Shown here: positions 43,849-54,200 of the stretch, in pieces
How positions within the stretch are numbered: the stretch's first letter is position 1
How the letters are laid out: every line of letters begins with the position of its first letter
Origin: Bacteroidota bacterium
GTDB taxonomy: Bacteria > Bacteroidota > Bacteroidia > M30B66
Direction of reading: 5' to 3'
Length of the DNA: 64,000 nucleotides
NCBI GenBank assembly: GCA_027490225.1
Contig: JAIXYK010000001.1
Location: forward strand, 1-64,000
Position numbers and translations under genes: made by a program
The notes under the pieces: model-generated
The model's input: only the letters and a program-made list of their open reading frames with translations
Database searches by the model: none
Told to the model about the DNA's origin: nothing

Positions 43849-44586
43849 ATGAAGGATTATAATGCAGTGGTTAATGAAAGATTTGATTTAGAAAAAGAAA
43901 CTACATCCTCTATTTATGCTGCACATCATCCAATCGGAAAATATTCTAGAGAAGTTTTATTTTCAGGTTTGCATAAGTTTTTAATTGAATATTTTCATCA
44001 AAAGAAAAATTTGTCTGAAATAAAACTACTTGATGTTGGCTGTGGAAAAGGAGGTATGATTGAATACTTTATTTCTCAAGGCTTTTCAGCTCAAAATTGT
44101 TATGGAGTAGATTTATCAGCAGCAAGAATTTCTGCAGCGCAACAACAACTTCCTGATGTTAACTTTATATGTGGAGATGCACTTCATCAACAATTTAGTT
44201 CTCATCGATTCGATTTAATTACTTCTTTCGATTTATATTCTCATATTGCTAAAGAAAACGAAATAATTGCAGGTCTAAAAAACGTAAGCAAAAGTTTAGC
44301 ATCAAATGGTGTATTTCTTTGGTATGATATCTATTCAAAAGATCATTTCAATGCACCACAGAACGTTGATTCTTGGGGTTTTAACAAACATCAAATGATT
44401 CAATTGGCCCAAAATGCTGGATTTGAAGTTATTTCAACATTTTCATTTTTCAAAAAATTCTTTGGTCGCTATCATTCTATTTATCAAGCACATCGCATTC
44501 CTGCGCCTCTTCTAAAATTACTTGAAAAAGTACTTCCAGGAACTCCAGGGAATATAATGTTAATATTGAAAAAAATTGATATTTAG
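43849..44586 (+). CDS. class I SAM-dependent methyltransferase
   Basis: 245 residues from the ATG at 43849; the frame extends upstream to a TTG at 43732, but the added 39 residues look non-coding. The SAM-binding glycine motif is LLDVGCGKGGMIEYFIS, followed by the acidic strand NCYGVDLSAARIS and the motif FICGDALHQ. A Rossmann methyltransferase domain covers about 55-165 and a C-terminal region with FFGRYHSIYQAHRIP follows. Substrate unknown; small-molecule targets are typical of this group. It ends exactly at the base where the convergent prfC ends, within an 18-bp palindrome. Confidence 0.88.
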   Translation: MKDYNAVVNERFDLEKETTSSIYAAHHPIGKYSREVLFSGLHKFLIEYFHQKKNLSEIKLLDVGCGKGGMIEYFISQGFSAQNCYGVDLSAARISAAQQQLPDVNFICGDALHQQFSSHRFDLITSFDLYSHIAKENEIIAGLKNVSKSLASNGVFLWYDIYSKDHFNAPQNVDSWGFNKHQMIQLAQNAGFEVISTFSFFKKFFGRYHSIYQAHRIPAPLLKLLEKVLPGTPGNIMLILKKIDI

Positions 44587-44595
44587 CTAAATATC
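44578..44595. repeat. perfect 18-bp palindrome holding two opposed stop codons
   Basis: GATATTTAG (44578-44586) followed directly by its complement CTAAATATC (44587-44595). Each arm encodes Asp-Ile-stop on its own strand, so both convergent genes end in DI and TAG at the centre of the dyad. Confidence 0.9.
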
Positions 44596-46182
44596 AGTCT
44601 TAAACTCAGAGTTAAAGTGGAAAGTAAGTTTAGGGAAATCTGCGATTAAGGTATTGAGCACCCAAGAAGATTCTGCCAAGAAAACATAGTTATTGTCTTT
44701 ATCTTGAGCTATTTGATGTCCACGATATTTAGAAAAACGTTCAAACTCTGCAACATCTGTATAAGTTATCCAACAGGCTTTGTAAACCTGCATGGTGTGA
44801 AAATTACAAGTGGCGCCGTATTCATGTTTTAATCGGTATTGAATTACTTCAAACTGTAGCTCTCCAACAGTTCCAATAATCTTTTTGTTACCATTATTCT
44901 GAATAAACAATTGTGCAACACCTTCTTCGGTAAGTTGTTTCACCCCTTTTTCTAATTGTTTTGATTTCAGCGGATCTCCATTCACTACTTCCTTAAATAT
45001 TTCTGGAGAAAAGCTTGGGATTCCTTTGAACATGAAATTTTCACCTTCAGTAAGTGTATCTCCAATCTTAAAATTACCAGTATCATACAATCCAATTACA
45101 TCACCCGGAAAAGCTTCTTCTATGATATTCTTTTCTTGGGCCATAAATGTTGCAGGACTGCTAAACTTATAATCTTTATCTAATCTCACGTGATGGAAGA
45201 ATTTATTCCTTTCGAACTTACCGGAACAAACCCTTAAAAATGCAATTCTATCGCGGTGGCGCGGGTCGATATTTGCGTGTATTTTAAATACAAATCCACT
45301 AAATTTTTCTTCTTCTGGCGCAATTATTCTTTTGTCGGCTGTTCTGCTTCTAGGAGCTGGTGCTAAACGAATAAAAGTATCTAGCAATTCTCTTACACCA
45401 AAATTATTTACGGCTGAACCAAAAAACACAGGAGCTACAATTCCATCGCGGTATTTTTGTGCGTCAAAAGAATCATAAACACCGTTAATTAATTCAATGT
45501 CTTGTCTTAATTGCTCAGCATCTTTGTCTCCAACAAGCTTATTTAATAAAGGATCTTCAAGATTCTTTATTGTAATAATATCTTCTTCAATTTTGGTTTT
45601 ATTGGCATTGAAAATATTCAAACTACCATCAAAAATATTATAGACACCTTTAAATGTAGCTCCAATGCTGATTGGCCAGCTTAAAGGACAAACTTTAATA
45701 TTTAATTTTGATTCTAACTCATCCAATAAATCAAAAGGATTTTGCCCCTCACGGTCCATTTTATTGATAAAAACGATAACAGGCGAATTCCGCATTCTGC
45801 ACACCTCCATCAATTTTTCTGTCTGTTCCTCTACCCCTTTTACGCAGTCGATTACTAAAATAACACTATCAACAGCGGTCAATGTTCGGTAAGTGTCTTC
45901 AGCAAAATCTTTGTGACCAGGCGTGTCAAGTAAATTTATTAAAACATCCTTGTACTTGAAATTCATAACAGATGTGGCTACAGATATTCCACGTTGTTTC
46001 TCTATTTCCATGAAATCGGAAGCAGCTGAATTCTTTATTTTATTAGACTTTACTGCGCCTGCAGTTTGTATGGCTCCTCCAAAAAGAAGCAATTTTTCTG
46101 TTAATGTTGTTTTACCAGCATCGGGGTGAGAAATAATTGCAAAAGTTCTTCTTTTGCGTATTTCATCCTGAATTGAACTCAT
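44587..46182 (-). CDS. prfC: peptide chain release factor 3
   Basis: GTPase that removes RF1/RF2 from the ribosome after termination. 531 residues, full length. GTPase motifs are all visible: [13 protein letters not shown] (G1), the GISVATSV switch, [16 protein letters not shown] (G3), [12 protein letters not shown] (G4). Domains II and III follow (about 280-531, with [18 protein letters not shown]). The C-terminus FKTDI abuts the methyltransferase gene. Promoter TACTTTTG lies upstream. Cytoplasmic; single-gene transcript by appearance. Confidence 0.96.
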   Translation of the reverse strand: MSSIQDEIRKRRTFAIISHPDAGKTTLTEKLLLFGGAIQTAGAVKSNKIKNSAASDFMEIEKQRGISVATSVMNFKYKDVLINLLDTPGHKDFAEDTYRTLTAVDSVILVIDCVKGVEEQTEKLMEVCRMRNSPVIVFINKMDREGQNPFDLLDELESKLNIKVCPLSWPISIGATFKGVYNIFDGSLNIFNANKTKIEEDIITIKNLEDPLLNKLVGDKDAEQLRQDIELINGVYDSFDAQKYRDGIVAPVFFGSAVNNFGVRELLDTFIRLAPAPRSRTADKRIIAPEEEKFSGFVFKIHANIDPRHRDRIAFLRVCSGKFERNKFFHHVRLDKDYKFSSPATFMAQEKNIIEEAFPGDVIGLYDTGNFKIGDTLTEGENFMFKGIPSFSPEIFKEVVNGDPLKSKQLEKGVKQLTEEGVAQLFIQNNGNKKIIGTVGELQFEVIQYRLKHEYGATCNFHTMQVYKACWITYTDVAEFERFSKYRGHQIAQDKDNNYVFLAESSWVLNTLIADFPKLTFHFNSEFKTDI

Positions 46183-46201
46183 AGGAAATTAAAAAAGCCC
46201 G

Positions 46202-46209
46202 CAAAAGTA
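46202..46209 (-). promoter_or_regulatory. -7 promoter element of prfC
   Basis: TACTTTTG on the minus strand, a full TAnnTTTG match, 19 bases before the ATG at 46182. Confidence 0.55.
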
Positions 46210-46224
46210 GCAATAAATCACCTC

Positions 46225-48744
46225 CTATTGCATTCTAATAATTTTGATTTCTGTTCTGCGATTTAATTGCCTTCCTTCATTTGTATCGTTAGTAGCAATT
46301 GGTTCTCTAAATGATTTTCCAACAGCAGCTAAACGCGAGGCTTCTATTCCATTTCTAACCAAATAATCTTTCACCACTTTTGATCTGCTATCACTTAACT
46401 TCTGGTTGTACTTGGCTGTTCCAACATTGTCTGTATGTCCAGAAATCTCCATCACCATATTGGGATAACGTTTTAAAGTTGATAATAAGGTATTCAGAGA
46501 CTTATAAGAACTCGGCCTTAATGTAGATTTATTAAAATCGAAAAAGATATTACTCAATACCACTTTAGCCCCTTTTTCTGCTTTCACCAAAGGAATATCT
46601 TGAACAATTTCTAACTTTTCCTTTACAAATGGTATATTAATGTCTTGTGTATATGTTAAATATCCTTCCTTACTAACCACCATTGTATGAGCTGCTCCAT
46701 TAAAAACTACACAATCATAATGACCATTTTTCTGATAAAATAGAACAGGTTGACCGCCATATTCTGTCATTTTTATATTTACATTTAAAATTGAATCTCC
46801 TGTAGAAGCATCATAAATTTTACCTTTTAAAACAGACATTAAAGTTCTGTCTAATTTCATCAAGCTAAAATCCTTTTTAAATTCAAGACCTTTTGATTCA
46901 GCTGATATAGAATAGTTTTCTTCAACAAAAGAATATCCACTCGACTTAACATTAACTATATAATCTTTCCCAGTTGGAAGGTCTAAGATGTACATTCCTT
47001 GTTTGTCTGCAAATGTTGATTTTACAACTTCACGCGTAGCGGCATCTAAAAATTGGATTTCTCCACTTATTGGAATTACAGAAGATTTGTCAGAAAGTAC
47101 TCCTGAAACACTCGCTTGTTTATCTTTATTTAATTCAACATTTCTAAAAACTACCTGACTTCCAGCTTCTAATGGAAGTTCAATAACTTCTGTGTAAGGT
47201 GCGTATTTATTTGCAGAAACTGTAATTTCATAAGATTTGCCAACGGTTAGATTTGCAATAGTTTCACCTTTATCTATCTTTCGTTCGGTAACAATTTCAC
47301 CAGTTGAAAGATCTTTAATCTTTAACGTTGCGTCTAAAAGTACATCTTCTAATGAATCTTTAATAGAAAATTGAAGTGAGGCTAAGGTTTCGGCTTCTTC
47401 CATAAAGGTCATCATATAGATATCTTTATCACCAAATCCTTCTTCTCTGTATGAAGAAAAATAAGCTCTTTTTTCATCTTTAGAGATGATAAAAAAGATA
47501 TCATCTTCTGGGGAATTAATTGGAAAACCTACATTTTCGGCAACACTCCATTTGCCATTTTCTAATTTTGTTTTAAATATGTCAAATCCGCCCATAGAGG
47601 AATGGCCTTTCGAACTGAAATAAAGTGTTTTACCATCTGGATGACAAAATACCCCATCTTCATCATATGCTGTATTTATAGAAGGTCCTGCATTTCTTAC
47701 GTTCGACATTTTTCCATTTTCATCAACATCTGCAACATAAATATCTTTGGAACCTAATCCAGAAGAATCGGACCTTATAGCTGTAAAATAGAATTGAGAA
47801 CCATCAGTTGAATAAGTTGCATGATTCTCGTAACCATTGGTATTAATTTGCTTTAATGGTTCAGGTTCAGACCATTCTATTCCTTCCATTACGCTTACAA
47901 AAATGTCACCGCCATGGTCAGTTCTATATACAATCAATTTCTTTCCATCTGGTGTAAGGTTAACAGAAGCGTCATGATCATCTGTATTGATAGGTTTTCC
48001 AATGTTTTTTGCTGGCGCCCATTCATCCTCAATTTTATAAGAGATATAGATATCCTCGAAAAAAAGTGAATCAATGTCATCAACCATTTCTCCTGTTGTA
48101 CCTTCACGTCTTGAAGTAAACATCATTTTTTTTTCGTCTGCGCTTAAAACCGGAGAGTAATCAGGGAATCGTGTATTAATATTTGGTCCTAGGTTATCAA
48201 TTCTAACTTTCAATGGTTTCTTTACCAATTCTTTACCATAATTACATTCTTGAATTGCTTTTTCAGCTTTTGCAATTTTTAAATTATCACCTGCACTAAT
48301 TCCTAATTTTTTATAAGCTTCATAAACCTGAATTGCTTTATCAAAATCAAGGTTATAATGGTATGCAAGGCCTAATGAAAATAAAAAATCAATTCCCATT
48401 TGTTGATTTAAATTTCTTGCTTTTTCTAAATATGGCAATGCTTTTAGCCTATCTGTTTGCATTCCCAAATAACATAGTCCGATTTGATAATTTAAATCGG
48501 CATTGTTTGGATTAAATTTTTGTGCAATCAAATAAGAACTTACTGCCTTATCAAAATAAACTGAACCTCTTAAAAAGTAATAATCTCCCTGATGCAGTGC
48601 ATCAAATGCAGCTTTAAACTCAACTTCTTGGCCAGGAAAATTCTTTTCTCTGAATTCAATATTTGCAATTTGTGCTACAGTGCTATTTATGTTGATGTTC
48701 AAAAGAACACAGAATAAGAAAGCATACTTAATTCGTTGAATCAT
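46225..48744 (-). CDS. PorE-like OmpA-family protein (TPR, PD40 propeller, OmpA domain)
   Basis: 839 residues with signal peptide (about 1-25). Domain order: TPR repeats (about 50-160; NADLNYQIGLCYLGMQ, FDKAIQVYEAYKKLG), a PD40/WD40-like propeller (about 185-455; PDYSPVLSADEKKMMFTSRR, DGKTLYFSSKGHSSMGGFDI), carboxypeptidase-like beta repeats (about 470-700) and a peptidoglycan-binding OmpA domain (about 720-839; FDFNKSTLRPSSYKSL, ISGHTDNVGTAKYNQKLSDS). This is the layout of PorE, the type IX secretion component that anchors the machine to peptidoglycan, but genomes carry several such proteins, so the exact paralogue is open. Confidence 0.9.
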   Translation of the reverse strand: MIQRIKYAFLFCVLLNININSTVAQIANIEFREKNFPGQEVEFKAAFDALHQGDYYFLRGSVYFDKAVSSYLIAQKFNPNNADLNYQIGLCYLGMQTDRLKALPYLEKARNLNQQMGIDFLFSLGLAYHYNLDFDKAIQVYEAYKKLGISAGDNLKIAKAEKAIQECNYGKELVKKPLKVRIDNLGPNINTRFPDYSPVLSADEKKMMFTSRREGTTGEMVDDIDSLFFEDIYISYKIEDEWAPAKNIGKPINTDDHDASVNLTPDGKKLIVYRTDHGGDIFVSVMEGIEWSEPEPLKQINTNGYENHATYSTDGSQFYFTAIRSDSSGLGSKDIYVADVDENGKMSNVRNAGPSINTAYDEDGVFCHPDGKTLYFSSKGHSSMGGFDIFKTKLENGKWSVAENVGFPINSPEDDIFFIISKDEKRAYFSSYREEGFGDKDIYMMTFMEEAETLASLQFSIKDSLEDVLLDATLKIKDLSTGEIVTERKIDKGETIANLTVGKSYEITVSANKYAPYTEVIELPLEAGSQVVFRNVELNKDKQASVSGVLSDKSSVIPISGEIQFLDAATREVVKSTFADKQGMYILDLPTGKDYIVNVKSSGYSFVEENYSISAESKGLEFKKDFSLMKLDRTLMSVLKGKIYDASTGDSILNVNIKMTEYGGQPVLFYQKNGHYDCVVFNGAAHTMVVSKEGYLTYTQDINIPFVKEKLEIVQDIPLVKAEKGAKVVLSNIFFDFNKSTLRPSSYKSLNTLLSTLKRYPNMVMEISGHTDNVGTAKYNQKLSDSRSKVVKDYLVRNGIEASRLAAVGKSFREPIATNDTNEGRQLNRRTEIKIIRMQ

Positions 48745-48827
48745 ACTAGTTAAAGAATTTGTATTGTAGGCTAAAGTACATTCTTGCAGGAACCTAAAAC
48801 ATTTTTTGTTTAAAATTTATAGCCAAT

Positions 48828-49421
48828 TTACCAACAATGACTTGTTAAGTAATTGAACCAGTTTTTCACCAATTGATTGCCCATTGGAGTTAAGATAGAT
48901 TCAGGATGATATTGAACGCCCCAAACAGGTAATTCTCTGTGCATGAACGACATAATTTCATTGTTAATATCTCTTGCATTGATAACCAATTCAGGAATAT
49001 CAGTTGCTTTATTTACCGTCCATGAATGATAACTTCCTGCATCAAAGTTATTGTCAAAATCTTTGTACATCAAATTATTGGCGCCAATAATTCTGGTATT
49101 TCTCGCTATACCATGGTAAACTTTAGGTAGATTTACCAATTCAGCCCCAAAATGTTCAGCAATTAGTTGGTGTCCTAAACATACACCTAAAACAGGTTTT
49201 TGAAGTATTATTTGTTCCTTTAATGCAAATAAATTGTTGGTTTCTTTCGGTAATCCTGGACCAGGTGAAATAACAACTGCATCAGCAAGCAATATCTGTT
49301 CATATGTTAACTCATTGTTTCTAACTACTTTTAACTCTGAATCACTTGTAGAATAAAGAAGTTGGTAAAGATTATAAGTAAATGAGTCGAAATTATCAAT
49401 GATTAATATTTTTTTATTCAT
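48828..49421 (-). CDS. pabA: anthranilate/aminodeoxychorismate synthase glutaminase subunit
   Basis: 197 residues, a class I glutamine amidotransferase that feeds ammonia to TrpE or PabB, for tryptophan or folate synthesis. It starts ILIIDNFDSFTYNLYQLL. The oxyanion loop SPGPGLPKE, nucleophile Cys81 in GVCLGHQLIAEHFG, and the His172/Glu174 pair in VQYHPESILTP are all intact. No trp or pab genes are next to it, so the partner lies elsewhere. TrpG and PabA cannot be told apart by eye, and one protein may serve both. Confidence 0.92.
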   Translation of the reverse strand: MNKKILIIDNFDSFTYNLYQLLYSTSDSELKVVRNNELTYEQILLADAVVISPGPGLPKETNNLFALKEQIILQKPVLGVCLGHQLIAEHFGAELVNLPKVYHGIARNTRIIGANNLMYKDFDNNFDAGSYHSWTVNKATDIPELVINARDINNEIMSFMHRELPVWGVQYHPESILTPMGNQLVKNWFNYLTSHCW

Positions 49422-49461
49422 AATTATTTATTGTAAATGTGCAAAATGTTTTCAATTAAAG

Positions 49462-49469
49462 TAGTTTTG
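49462..49469 (+). promoter_or_regulatory. -7 promoter element of the barrel/TSP3 gene pair
   Basis: TAGTTTTG, a full TAnnTTTG match, 26 bases before the ATG at 49496. Confidence 0.55.
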
Positions 49470-49495
49470 TAAAAAAAATACAGATTAAAAAATTT

Positions 49496-50863
49496 ATGCT
49501 CCTGCGTAATTTCTTTATTTTATTAAGTGCAACATTACTCAATTCAGCGCTAATAGCACAGCGTTCAAAACTTGAGAAGAGTTTCAAAAGTTTTCCATAT
49601 TTGGGAACAGAAATGGGCTTTTTAGGATTTAAAGGTGATCAATCTACTATTCCTGTCAAATCTGGCCAGCTGGTTTCGGGTGTTAATTTCGGCTATTCGT
49701 ATTATAGGGTTAAGGCTGAAATATGCTATAGATGGGGATACTTAAGTTATAATCAACCTTCCGTTCTAAAACCGGAAAATTTCAGGGCGCAATTCAATGG
49801 AACATCACTTCAAATTAAGACAAATTTACTTGAAATTGGAGAGTCGCATTCCATTACACCGTTTGCCAGCTTAGGTGTTGGTATTTTAAATTACTCTAGT
49901 TTCACTGATAAAATGGATGAATCAGGAAACACTTATTACTTCTGGGCTGATGGAAGTATAAGAGATCAGCCGCAATTAAACCAATACGATGAAACTGCAA
50001 AGGAAATTAAACGAGACTATAAGTATGAATCTCCGCTTGCAATAAATCAAAAAGCGCTACTTATACCCGTTTCAATAGGATTTCAAACTTCACTTTCCCG
50101 AAGTTTAATTTTGCAAGGCAAATGGGAAAATTACTTTTTACAAGCTGATAACATAGATAGAAATACAATTACTCCTCAATGGGACAGGATTCAATCCTTT
50201 ACCATTGGAATAACTTACCAATTTCTAAGAAAGATAAATACTAACCAAGCTATTAAATCTGACTTCGTTTCAACACCACCTCCACCACAAGTAGATTACA
50301 GTCAAGTAAATTTTGACGAAATTTTAAATGGAGATGAAGATCTAGATGGAATTCCAGATAAAATTGACAATTGTTTCGGCACACCTAAAAATGCTAAAGT
50401 TGATGAGCATGGTTGTATAATAGATGCTGATTCTGACGGAATTCCTGATTATAAAGATAAAGAATTGAATACGCCAATAAACACCTGGACAAATAAGGAT
50501 GGAATAAGTCTTACTGATGATGAAATACAGAAAAACTATAATGACTCTATTTCATACTTTTCATCAACTCTAAGAAAAGTTAGCAAAAACTCTAAGCCTT
50601 ACTCTGTTGTAAAATATACTTCTGATGAAAGTAAATTACAATATGCAAAGATGTTAGATGAGCATCCAGAATGGAAAACAAAAGAGATAAGCAGAAAAAA
50701 ACTATTACCGATAGAATTTAAAGAGATAGACATTAACGCTGATTTCTATTTAAGTATTGAAGAGTTGAATTTTGCTGCTAATTTGCTCTTTGATGGGAAA
50801 TCAAAATCACTGACACCTCAAATCTTGCAAAATGCAATTGATTATGTTTTCAAAGAACAATAG
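49496..50863 (+). CDS. outer membrane barrel protein with TSP3-type Ca2+ repeats and EF-hand-like end
   Basis: 455 residues. After a signal peptide (LLRNFFILLSATLLNSALIA, ending QR) comes a beta barrel (about 25-245; VSGVNFGYSYYRVKAEICYR, IPVSIGFQTSLSRSLILQGK). A Pro-rich linker (STPPPPPQ-like, about 258-265) leads to thrombospondin type-3-like repeats, DEDLDGIPDKIDNC and DADSDGIPDYKD, which bind Ca2+. The tail has an EF-hand-like loop, DINADFYLSIEELNF. Such proteins resemble OmpA-type anchors, but there is no OmpA peptidoglycan domain. A gene for a small secreted protein overlaps its 3' end by 20 bases. Function unknown. Confidence 0.85.
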   Translation: MLLRNFFILLSATLLNSALIAQRSKLEKSFKSFPYLGTEMGFLGFKGDQSTIPVKSGQLVSGVNFGYSYYRVKAEICYRWGYLSYNQPSVLKPENFRAQFNGTSLQIKTNLLEIGESHSITPFASLGVGILNYSSFTDKMDESGNTYYFWADGSIRDQPQLNQYDETAKEIKRDYKYESPLAINQKALLIPVSIGFQTSLSRSLILQGKWENYFLQADNIDRNTITPQWDRIQSFTIGITYQFLRKINTNQAIKSDFVSTPPPPQVDYSQVNFDEILNGDEDLDGIPDKIDNCFGTPKNAKVDEHGCIIDADSDGIPDYKDKELNTPINTWTNKDGISLTDDEIQKNYNDSISYFSSTLRKVSKNSKPYSVVKYTSDESKLQYAKMLDEHPEWKTKEISRKKLLPIEFKEIDINADFYLSIEELNFAANLLFDGKSKSLTPQILQNAIDYVFKEQ

Positions 50864-51293
50864 TCTCATTTTCTTATGTCTGTTATTGAGTTTTTCATCT
50901 TTGATTGCTCAACCTCAAATTGAACTTAGAGGTTCAAAACAGGCTAGGCCAGGTTATGGCGCAGGATTGAAAATAAAAATAGCCAGAAATGGAGTTACAG
51001 GTCTTATGCGTTTTGTTAGCAATATTCCTAAAGATTGCTCAATTAATGAGTTAAATGTTTCTTCAGCAACAATTTCAACAAGTGATAATGAAATGAGGGC
51101 TGTTTGGCTGTCTGTACCTCTAAAAGATACTATTTTCCAAGAATGGGAAATGAAAATACCCGAAAATGCAAAAGGTAAGTACACCATCAATGGACATTTA
51201 GAATATTTTAAAGATGGCATTAAACATTCTGTACCTTCCAATTCTATCGAAATTCACCTTTCTCCATATTTTACAAGGTATCTCGAAGATTAA
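50844..51293 (+). CDS. small secreted protein coupled to the barrel/TSP3 gene
   Basis: 149 residues from the ATG at 50844, inside the end of the upstream gene (20-base overlap), so translation is coupled. Signal peptide FSKNNSLIFLCLLLSFSSLI with cleavage after AQ. The mature part is beta-rich (RPGYGAGLKIKIARNGVTGL, YTINGHLEYFKDGIKHSVP), with an immunoglobulin-like strand pattern. No family recognised. A periplasmic or surface partner of the barrel/TSP3 protein is likely from the gene order. It ends three bases from the convergent mfd gene. Confidence 0.82.
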   Translation: MFSKNNSLIFLCLLLSFSSLIAQPQIELRGSKQARPGYGAGLKIKIARNGVTGLMRFVSNIPKDCSINELNVSSATISTSDNEMRAVWLSVPLKDTIFQEWEMKIPENAKGKYTINGHLEYFKDGIKHSVPSNSIEIHLSPYFTRYLED

Positions 51294-51296
51294 GAA

Positions 51297-54200
51297 TTAA
51301 GAATTATTTATCATTTGTTCACCCGCAATTGCCCTGGCTTCCGACAACATATTGCCTAAAGATGTTACTGCCTGATCTAAAGTTTTTATTTGTTCCATTA
51401 CAATTGAAAGCTTATTGTTTTTTTCTTTCATCTTGGCTTTCATTGGATGTCGCGTTAAATACTGCATTAAAGCAATAAAGAAAGGACTTTGGTAAAAAGT
51501 ACTTTTCTGATTGGTTACAAAATATCCCACAAAAGTTTGCTGCTTAAGAACAACTTTCTCAAAACCCATTTCTTTTGCAATCCATCGTAAACGAATGGTG
51601 TTGATTAATTCTAAAGTAGGTTTTGGAATTGCTCCAAATCTATCAACTAAGTTTTTGGCAAAATGCTCCAGTTCTACTTCCGTTTCAGCATTATCCAAGT
51701 CTTTGTATAACAATAAACGTTCAGTAATATTTGTAATATATTGATCAGGAATTAATATTTCAAGGTCTGTATCAATTTGACATTCAGATACCCACACTTT
51801 TCTTTTTTCCTCTAATTCCTCATTAAACAAATCTTTAAAGTCGGTTTCTTTTAACTCTGAAATGGCTTCATCCAAAATTTTATGATACATTTCAAAACCT
51901 ATTTCAGAAATAAAACCGCTTTGCTCTGCTCCTAAAAGATCTCCAGCTCCACGAATATCTAAATCTCGCATTGCAATGTTAAATCCGCTCCCAAGTTCAG
52001 CAAAATCTTCTATAGCTTTCAATCTCTTTCTGGCTTCACCCGTCAAAAGTGAAACGGGTGTAGTTAACAAATAACAAAAAGCCTTTTTGTTGCTCCGCCC
52101 TACTCTTCCACGCATTTGGTGTAAATCGCTTAATCCAAATAAGTGCGCATTATTAATAATAATTGTATTAGCATTCGAAATATCTAAGCCCGATTCTATA
52201 ATCGTTGTAGCAACCAAAACATCAAATTCACCATTTATAAAACGCATCATTACATCCTCAAGATCTTCAGGATCCATTTGACCATGTCCAAAAGCTACTT
52301 TAACACCAGGACATAAACGCCTCACTAAATCGCATACTTCAGCGATATTTTGAACCCTGTTATTCACTAAAAAGGCTTGCCCTCCTCGCTGAACCTCAAA
52401 GTTTATTGCATCTCTAATAATCTCTTCATTAAAAGTATGCAATTCTGTTTGAACGGGATACCTGTTTGGAGGAGGCGTGTTGATGATGCTTAAATCTCTG
52501 GCGCCCATCATACTAAAATGCAAGGTTCTTGGAATTGGCGTGGCAGTGAGCGTTAAAGTATCAACATCTACTTTTATCTGTTTCAGTTTCTCTTTTGCTG
52601 AAACGCCAAACTTCTGTTCCTCATCTATTATCATCAAACCCAAGTCTTTAAACTTTACGTCTTTACTAATTAATCGATGCGTTCCAATAATAATGTCAAT
52701 TTTCCCTTCGGCTAATCGTTGCAAAGTTTCTTTTTGCTCTTTTGCAGATTTAAAGCGATTCAAATAATCAACATTACAAGGAAAAGGTTTTAGTCGCTCA
52801 GCAAAAGTCTTGTAATGCTGTAAAGCCAAAATAGTTGTTGGAACCAACACTGCTACCTGCTTGCTATCGTTTACAGCTTTAAATGCAGCTCTTACAGCAA
52901 TTTCTGTTTTACCAAATCCAACATCACCGCAAACCAAACGGTCCATTGGCGCTTCCTTTTCCATGTCGCGTTTTACATCACGCGTAGATTTAACCTGATC
53001 GGGTGTATCTTCATAAATAAATGATGCTTCTAGCTCTGTTTGTAAATAAGTATCTTTTGAAAACCCAAATCCTTTGCGGGATTTTCGTTCAGCATACAAA
53101 TTGATAAGGTCTCTCGCGATGTCTTTAACCCGCGATTTGGTCTTTTGCTTTAATGCAGCCCAAGTTCCGCTTCCTAATTTATTAAGCTTTGGCTCAGTAC
53201 CTTCTTTTCCAGTGAATTTTGAAATACGGTGTAAGGAATGAATGCTCACATATAGCATGTCATTATCTCTGTAAACCAATCTTATAGCTTCTTGCTGCTT
53301 TCCGTTTACATCTATTTTTTCTAAACCGGCATATCTTCCAACACCGTGGTCAACGTGTGTAACAAAATCACCAGGCTGCAATCCTTGTAATTCTTTTAAA
53401 GTGATGGCCTCTTTTCTGGCATATCCATCTTTCAATTTAAACCTGTGATACCTATCGAACAGCTGATGGTCAGTATAACAAGCTATTTTAAGAGAAGGGT
53501 CAGAAAAGCCTTCGTTTAACGAAAAATTAATTGCAGTAAATGATATCTCTTTGCCAATATCTTCAAAAATGGCATAAATGCGTTCAAGTTGTCGCGCATT
53601 ATCGGCAAAAATAAAATTCTCTATTTTGGCCTTACTGTGCTCTGTTAATCTTTGGGTAATTAGATTAAAGTTTTTATTAAAACTAGGCTGCGGAATACCT
53701 TGAAATTCAACTGTTAAAGAATCATTAAAAAGTACGCCATTTCCACTTTCAATGATATTAAATCCAAGCATTTTATCTTGCATCATTTCCCTAGAACTAT
53801 ACAATTGTTCTGGAGGCAATTGTGCAGTTTGATTTTCAATTTGATCAAAAATCTGAGTTGCTTTTACAAATTCATTTTCAATTCTTTGAAGAAATAATTC
53901 AGTATCTTTTATCCAAACAACCGTATTTTTAGAAATGAAATCAAGGAAATTCTCTCTGCTTTCTTTCAATATTTTACCTTGCACATCCGGAACAATATTT
54001 ACAAAGTCGAGGTTTTTAACTGACAACTGGTCAATTGGATTGAATGAACGTATTGAATCAACTTCATTCCCAAAAAATTCTATTCTAAATGGCTGTTCAT
54101 CACTGTAAGAAAACACATCAAGAATTCCACCTCTAATGGCAAATTGTCCTGGCTGAACAACAAAATCTACCCTTTCAAATTCATAATCTTGGAGAAATTC

